Assembly (NCBI GenBank): GCA_040374085.1 | Contig: JBEIVB010000053.1 | Coordinates: forward strand, 1 to 17,249 | Length of the DNA stretch: 17,249 nt | DNA from: JBEIVB01 sp040374085 | GTDB lineage: Bacteria; Bacteroidota; Bacteroidia; UBA4408 | Direction: 5' to 3' | Shown: positions 13,584 to 17,249 of the stretch, in pieces | Layout of the letters: the number at the start of each line of letters is the position of its first letter | How positions within the stretch are numbered: the first letter of the stretch is position 1 | The notes under the pieces: generated by a model | Databases searched by the model: none | What the model was told of the DNA's origin: nothing | What the model saw: the letters and a program-made list of their open reading frames with translations, nothing else | Program-made: the position numbers and the translations under genes

Positions 13584-16500
13584 TTATTTGGTGAGGTTGA
13601 AGGTAATGGTGTAACGCGTTCCGTTGGAGGTTTGTTGAACAATAGTGCCGCTAATTTGATCTACGAGGGCGTTTACGAGTTGAAGGCCAAGTGAATCGGT
13701 ATTTCGAAAGTCGAGATCTGAGCGGAAGCCAACCCCATTATCGGCAACCTCCAAAAATACCTGTTGGTCTTGTCGTCTGATGGAAACCTCCACAGAACCA
13801 CGAGCATTATTGGGAAAGGCATGTTTGAAGGCATTGGATACCAACTCATTAACAATAAGTCCACACGGTATGGAGTAGTCGAGATTCAGATGAACGTTTT
13901 CAATGTTGTGGACCAAGTTAACGTCTCCACCGTACATTTTGTAGGAGTGCACCAGATTTTGGGTCAAATTAAGAATGTAATCCCCGAAGTTCAACAAAGA
14001 GATGTCTTTGTTTTGGTACAAGTTTTCGTGGATTAGGGCCATGGATTTGATGCGATTCTGGAGCTCGCGCAGTGTATCGAGTACAGAAGGATCCCGGATG
14101 TAGTTGGCCTGGAGATTTAAAATGCTGCTTATAACTTGAAGGTTGTTTTTTACCCGATGGTGAACTTCCTTCAGGAGGATTTCTTTTTCCAAAAGGCTTT
14201 GCTTGATGCGCTCTTCGATGATTTTCTTATCGGTGATGTCGTGTACGATGTAGGAAACCTCAGAAATGTTGCGGCCCGGTACGGTAACGGGGTCCAGATA
14301 CAATTCTACCCAAATGGCCTTGTCACCGGCTATGGAAAAACGTTTTTCATAATGCTGAGGCTGGCCTTGCAGAGCTTTTTCGTGGTAATCGAGGAGCAGA
14401 TGCAATTCATCTTTGGTGAGGTATCTACGCGCCAGGCGCTCGAGGTTAAGGGCGGCGATTGGTTTTAGTCCGATGATGCGGAAGAAGCTTTGCGCAAATT
14501 GTTCGTTGAACGATACCAATTCGCGCAGGTGATTGATGACAATGATGCTTTGTGAGCTGCTTTCAAAGAGAGACTTGAACTTGGCGTTTTGGCGAAGCAG
14601 TTCTTCATTGGCTTTTTTAATTTCGGTGTTGTCTTCGAACAACATCAAAAAATAATCGGGGTTGCCGCGTTCATCCAGCACGAGCTGAAGACTTTGCTTT
14701 CCAAAAACTTCTTTTCCATATTTAGAGATGAGGCGAATCTCACGTGTAGATTGAACCAGGCGGAGGTTCAGGAAATCTTGGTTGAGTGCAACTGCATCTA
14801 CTTTGTCTTCGGAATGAACAAAATCGATTATGTTGCATTGTCGGCACTCTGATTCTGAAAGTTCCAGAATGCGAAACATTCTAGTATTTGCCTGTTGAAT
14901 CCTTCCAAAAATATCGAGAATGCAAATACCCAGGAAATCCTGGTTGTAGACATTTCGGTAGCGCTCCTCGCTGAGTTTAACCTTCTCTTCGGCCAGCTTT
15001 TCCTGCGAAATATCACGAAAGGTGCCTATGTATCTTCTGGGTGCATTTGCTTCTCTTCGGATGTTGATGCTGCCCTTTACAATAACCAATTTATTGTCTT
15101 TCTTAACCATAGGAACCTCTATAGAAAAAGAGGGTGTTCTTTCTGTAATGGCGGATGAAAGAGCATTTAGATACTTTTCTAGGTATTGCGGGTGAATAAT
15201 ATCTCGTATGCCTACTTCAGCCACATCAGCTGGGTTGTAGCCTAAGATGCGCAGCCAGGATTGGTTTACATATTCAAAATGTCCGTCTTCGGTGGCACAG
15301 TATATGAGATCGCTCGTGTTTTCAAAGATCTCGCGGTATTGCTCCTCCGATTTTTTCAGTTTGTCTTGTTGGCGCTTTTGTTCCGTTACATCTCTGCTAA
15401 CACCTACCCTGCCAATAAACACTCCATCCTGATTGAGCATTTCCGATAGGTTCAGAAAGCAAATGAACATCTGTCCATTTTTTCTTCGGTTGATGATCTC
15501 GTCGGAGAAAAAACCCCAGGTACGAAGCCCATTGTCGACCCGTTTTTTTTCTTCGGGTGATGCATACAACATCAAGGTTTCCCTCCCAATTACTTCTTCT
15601 CGGGTATAACCAAAGGCCTTCTGAGCAGCGGTATTGAATTCGGTTACTCTTCCTTGGGAATCACTTGCCACAATGATGTCCATGGAAGATTGGATGATGT
15701 TTTGCGTGAATTGTTGATTTTTAACGAGCTCCGTTTGATAGGCTAAGCGGTTGATTACTTCTTCCTGAAGGATTTTGTTGGTTTCCTCCAGCATCTTGTT
15801 ACGCTCCATTTCCAACTCCAACAAGTTGTCTTTGTGGGATTTGCGTACAATGATGAGAACATCACCGGTTCCCATTTCGGGAAGTGGAAATGCTTTTACT
15901 TCAACATCCACCCAAGTTTTTTTCTCGGTTAAAAAATGACACTCGAAAAACGGAATTACTTCTCCTTGGTTGAGTTTTTTCAAGCGCTGTTGCGCAATGG
16001 GAATTAGGTCCTGAGGGAGCAGATCAAACAGGTTTTTCCCTATCAGTTGTTCTTTTTTAGTGGCTTCGAGCAGGTGTAAGGCAGCAGGATTGGCCGTTAA
16101 AATAATTCCCTGCCGATGAACAATTACGCCATCGGGAATAAAATCTACCAGATAATTGTAGTTCTTCCGAACTTTTGCAATTTGAAGTTCTGTGTTATCC
16201 GATTCGCTTATGGGCCTAAGAGAAACAAGGAAAAGGTTGCGGTTGCGCAGTGAAAACAGATTTAAACTCACTTCAACATCGTAAATGCGATGTTGGCGCA
16301 CTCTAATTCTCAAGAAAAAGGTATGTCCTTTTCCACGGAGGTATTCAAACACTTTCTGCTTGATTTTGTCGAGGGTAAGAACTCCGTCGGGTTGAGAATC
16401 AGGAAAAAATTCTGCTGGATTCTTGCCAATTAAATCCTCTTTGGAAAGGGAAAAATAGGAACATGTTTTTTCATTGCAGTCGACAATAACTTGATCTTCA

Positions 16501-16661
16501 ACTAGCAGGTTGATGTTGTTGGAGTGGTTGAAAATATTCTTGTACCGCTCTATTTTAAGTGTCTGGCTTTTCCCTTTCCTCTTCAGGCTGCTTACCTCTG
16601 CTTTAAGGCGTTCTATTTCAGAAATAAGGGTTTGGGTTTCGTCTTTTTCCAAGGGATCCAT
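13584..16661 (-). CDS. Soluble multi-PAS sensor histidine kinase (HisKA_2 family)
   Basis: This 1025-residue kinase has no signal peptide and no membrane segment, so sensing is cytoplasmic. A short coiled coil (about 10-42, LISEIERLKAEVSSLKRK) precedes about six PAS domains, at roughly 44-155, 166-277, 313-430, 440-556, 566-681 and 692-812. Several have PAC-type ends (GVSRDVTEQK, GTFRDISQEK, YIVHDITDKK), and coiled-coil linkers lie between (about 280-310). The HisKA_2 domain has HHRVKNNLQ with His834/His835; by alignment with HWE kinases His835 is the likely phosphorylation site. The ATPase domain shows the N box NELVSNAFKHAF near 935, DNGVGF near 985 and LGLQLV near 1003. It is second in an operon, after a MORN-variant gene (9 nt) and before its LytTR regulator (8 nt). 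The ligands are not predictable. Confidence 0.94.
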   Translation of the reverse strand: MDPLEKDETQTLISEIERLKAEVSSLKRKGKSQTLKIERYKNIFNHSNNINLLVEDQVIVDCNEKTCSYFSLSKEDLIGKNPAEFFPDSQPDGVLTLDKIKQKVFEYLRGKGHTFFLRIRVRQHRIYDVEVSLNLFSLRNRNLFLVSLRPISESDNTELQIAKVRKNYNYLVDFIPDGVIVHRQGIILTANPAALHLLEATKKEQLIGKNLFDLLPQDLIPIAQQRLKKLNQGEVIPFFECHFLTEKKTWVDVEVKAFPLPEMGTGDVLIIVRKSHKDNLLELEMERNKMLEETNKILQEEVINRLAYQTELVKNQQFTQNIIQSSMDIIVASDSQGRVTEFNTAAQKAFGYTREEVIGRETLMLYASPEEKKRVDNGLRTWGFFSDEIINRRKNGQMFICFLNLSEMLNQDGVFIGRVGVSRDVTEQKRQQDKLKKSEEQYREIFENTSDLIYCATEDGHFEYVNQSWLRILGYNPADVAEVGIRDIIHPQYLEKYLNALSSAITERTPSFSIEVPMVKKDNKLVIVKGSINIRREANAPRRYIGTFRDISQEKLAEEKVKLSEERYRNVYNQDFLGICILDIFGRIQQANTRMFRILELSESECRQCNIIDFVHSEDKVDAVALNQDFLNLRLVQSTREIRLISKYGKEVFGKQSLQLVLDERGNPDYFLMLFEDNTEIKKANEELLRQNAKFKSLFESSSQSIIVINHLRELVSFNEQFAQSFFRIIGLKPIAALNLERLARRYLTKDELHLLLDYHEKALQGQPQHYEKRFSIAGDKAIWVELYLDPVTVPGRNISEVSYIVHDITDKKIIEERIKQSLLEKEILLKEVHHRVKNNLQVISSILNLQANYIRDPSVLDTLRELQNRIKSMALIHENLYQNKDISLLNFGDYILNLTQNLVHSYKMYGGDVNLVHNIENVHLNLDYSIPCGLIVNELVSNAFKHAFPNNARGSVEVSIRRQDQQVFLEVADNGVGFRSDLDFRNTDSLGLQLVNALVDQISGTIVQQTSNGTRYTITFNLTK

Positions 16662-16670
16662 TGGTGCGCA

Positions 16671-17249
16671 TTAAGGATTTTTGGGCCCATCTCCATTTTC
16701 GGCATCGGGTATTTTTTCTCCGTCTATTTTTATGGCTTCATCATCACGGTACACCAAGGTAGTAACCAGATTGCCTTCTCTATCATATTTCCGCCAAGTT
16801 CCTTCGCGTTTGCCCATGATGAAGTTTCCTTCTTGCATTACTCTGCCATTATCGTAGTAATACGTGTGTTTGTCTTGTTCGTTGCCTTCTATGTATTTTC
16901 CTTGGTGGGCAATTTTTCCGTTTGTAAAAAAGAACTTCCATAATCCATCCCGTTGTCCTGATTTGTAAGCCCCCTCCTGTCGTTCATCACCATCGTCTAA
17001 AAACCAAACTCCATCCATATCTCCATCTAAAAAGTTTCCTTTGGTAATAACCTTACCACTATCGTTATACTCGCGCATTTCGCCTTCGGGCTTTCCTCTT
17101 TCAAAATGCTCCTCACGCAAGATACTGCCCGATTCATAGTACCATTTCCAATCTCCATCGGGTTTACCCCCTTTTACATAGGTGCCGGCTTGTTCTAATT
17201 TTCCGTTTTGGTGATAAAACTTCCAGGGGCCAATTCGTTTTCCATTTTC
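16671..17249 (-). CDS. MORN-variant repeat protein (YwqK-type), N-terminus beyond window
   Basis: The frame is open from the right edge to TAA at 16673..16671, giving 192 residues of a longer protein; there is no reason to use the internal TTG at 17120 as start, because the repeat pattern runs through it to the edge. About eight 20-23-residue units are visible, for example W-K-F-Y-H-Q-N-G-K-L near the edge, KPDGDWKWYYESG, QRDGLWKFFFTNGK and KREGTWRKYDREG, ending in an acidic and Lys-rich tail (DAENGDGPKNP). Whether it has a signal peptide cannot be seen. The gene ends 9 nt before the multi-PAS kinase start, so it heads or precedes that operon. It is a paralogue-like relative of the protein encoded at 7293, with more regular units. 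Function unknown; the antitoxin label is not supported here. Confidence 0.85.
   Translation of the reverse strand, partial: ENGKRIGPWKFYHQNGKLEQAGTYVKGGKPDGDWKWYYESGSILREEHFERGKPEGEMREYNDSGKVITKGNFLDGDMDGVWFLDDGDERQEGAYKSGQRDGLWKFFFTNGKIAHQGKYIEGNEQDKHTYYYDNGRVMQEGNFIMGKREGTWRKYDREGNLVTTLVYRDDEAIKIDGEKIPDAENGDGPKNP
16750..17249 (-). repeat. Coding repeats (MORN-variant units)
   Basis: Roughly eight imperfect units of 60-69 bp, each encoding Gly-x-Trp/aromatic-x-x-Tyr ... Gly-Lys with a following Gly-x-Tyr/Phe. The array continues past the right edge. Boundaries are approximate. Confidence 0.6.

Noticed and set aside
14136..14468. Open frame of 110 codons on the plus strand, antisense to the kinase
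   Set aside because: The opposite frame is a clear HisKA_2/PAS kinase; this frame shows no domain or start signal and is a shadow.
16524..16943. Open frame of 139 codons on the plus strand across the kinase start and MORN gene
   Set aside because: Antisense to two well-supported genes; its hydrophobic look comes from reverse-complemented Lys/Glu-rich codons.
16750..17249. Possible tandem DNA repeat or CRISPR-like array
   Set aside because: Units differ in DNA sequence and length and are explained by the coding MORN-variant pattern.

Overview
The window looks like chromosomal core DNA from a free-living Bacteroidota, most likely a flavobacterium-like lineage. The evidence is: a secreted S8 protease ending in a type IX secretion (T9SS) sorting domain; a DUF4270 lipoprotein beside glmS and a GlgA-like protein beside panC; lipoproteins with charged residues right after the lipid Cys; Bacteroidota-type promoter boxes (TAnnTTTG) instead of sigma70 boxes; and few obvious Shine-Dalgarno sequences. 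Genus cannot be read from this. I see no insertion sequence, phage, CRISPR array, tRNA or rRNA. Coding density is very high, and no gap between genes exceeds about 125 bp.

Layout: (1) 1-1898, minus strand: panC, then a flippase-like membrane protein (UPF0104/LPG_synthase_TM), then the first 18 codons of an unidentified gene, each joined to the next by an ATGA overlap. (2) 2021-6040, plus strand: a short GlgA-like protein lacking key catalytic features, a DUF4270 lipoprotein, and glmS. (3) 6058-6783, minus strand: a dolichol-phosphate-mannose-synthase-like GT2 glycosyltransferase, divergent from (4) 6877-7257, a minimal RlpA-like secreted protein. (5) 7293-11767, plus strand: a secreted MORN-variant (YwqK-type) repeat protein, mnmA, an unrecognised lipoprotein and the T9SS-targeted subtilase, packed with overlaps or gaps of a few bases. 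(6) 11789-12826, plus strand: an ACMSD-type decarboxylase of the kynurenine pathway, with no pathway partners nearby. (7) 12823-17249, minus strand: an apparent operon of a second MORN-variant protein (open at the right edge), a soluble histidine kinase with about six PAS domains, and a LytTR response regulator.

How the genes fit together: panC serves coenzyme A synthesis. glmS supplies glucosamine-6-phosphate for peptidoglycan and LPS. The GT2 enzyme, RlpA-like protein, flippase-like protein and two lipoproteins all point to the cell envelope. MnmA is tRNA-modification housekeeping. The kinase/regulator pair is a cytoplasmic sensing system with unknown input.

The points most worth a second look are: the degenerate GlgA-like protein with a conserved-looking neighbourhood; a run of nine G inside the protease gene, placed where slippage would remove both the catalytic Ser and the secretion signal; two genes whose promoter box sits exactly 7 nt before ATG (near-leaderless mRNAs); and the MORN / multi-PAS kinase / LytTR operon. 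I did not find a convincing wholly new defence or mobile system.
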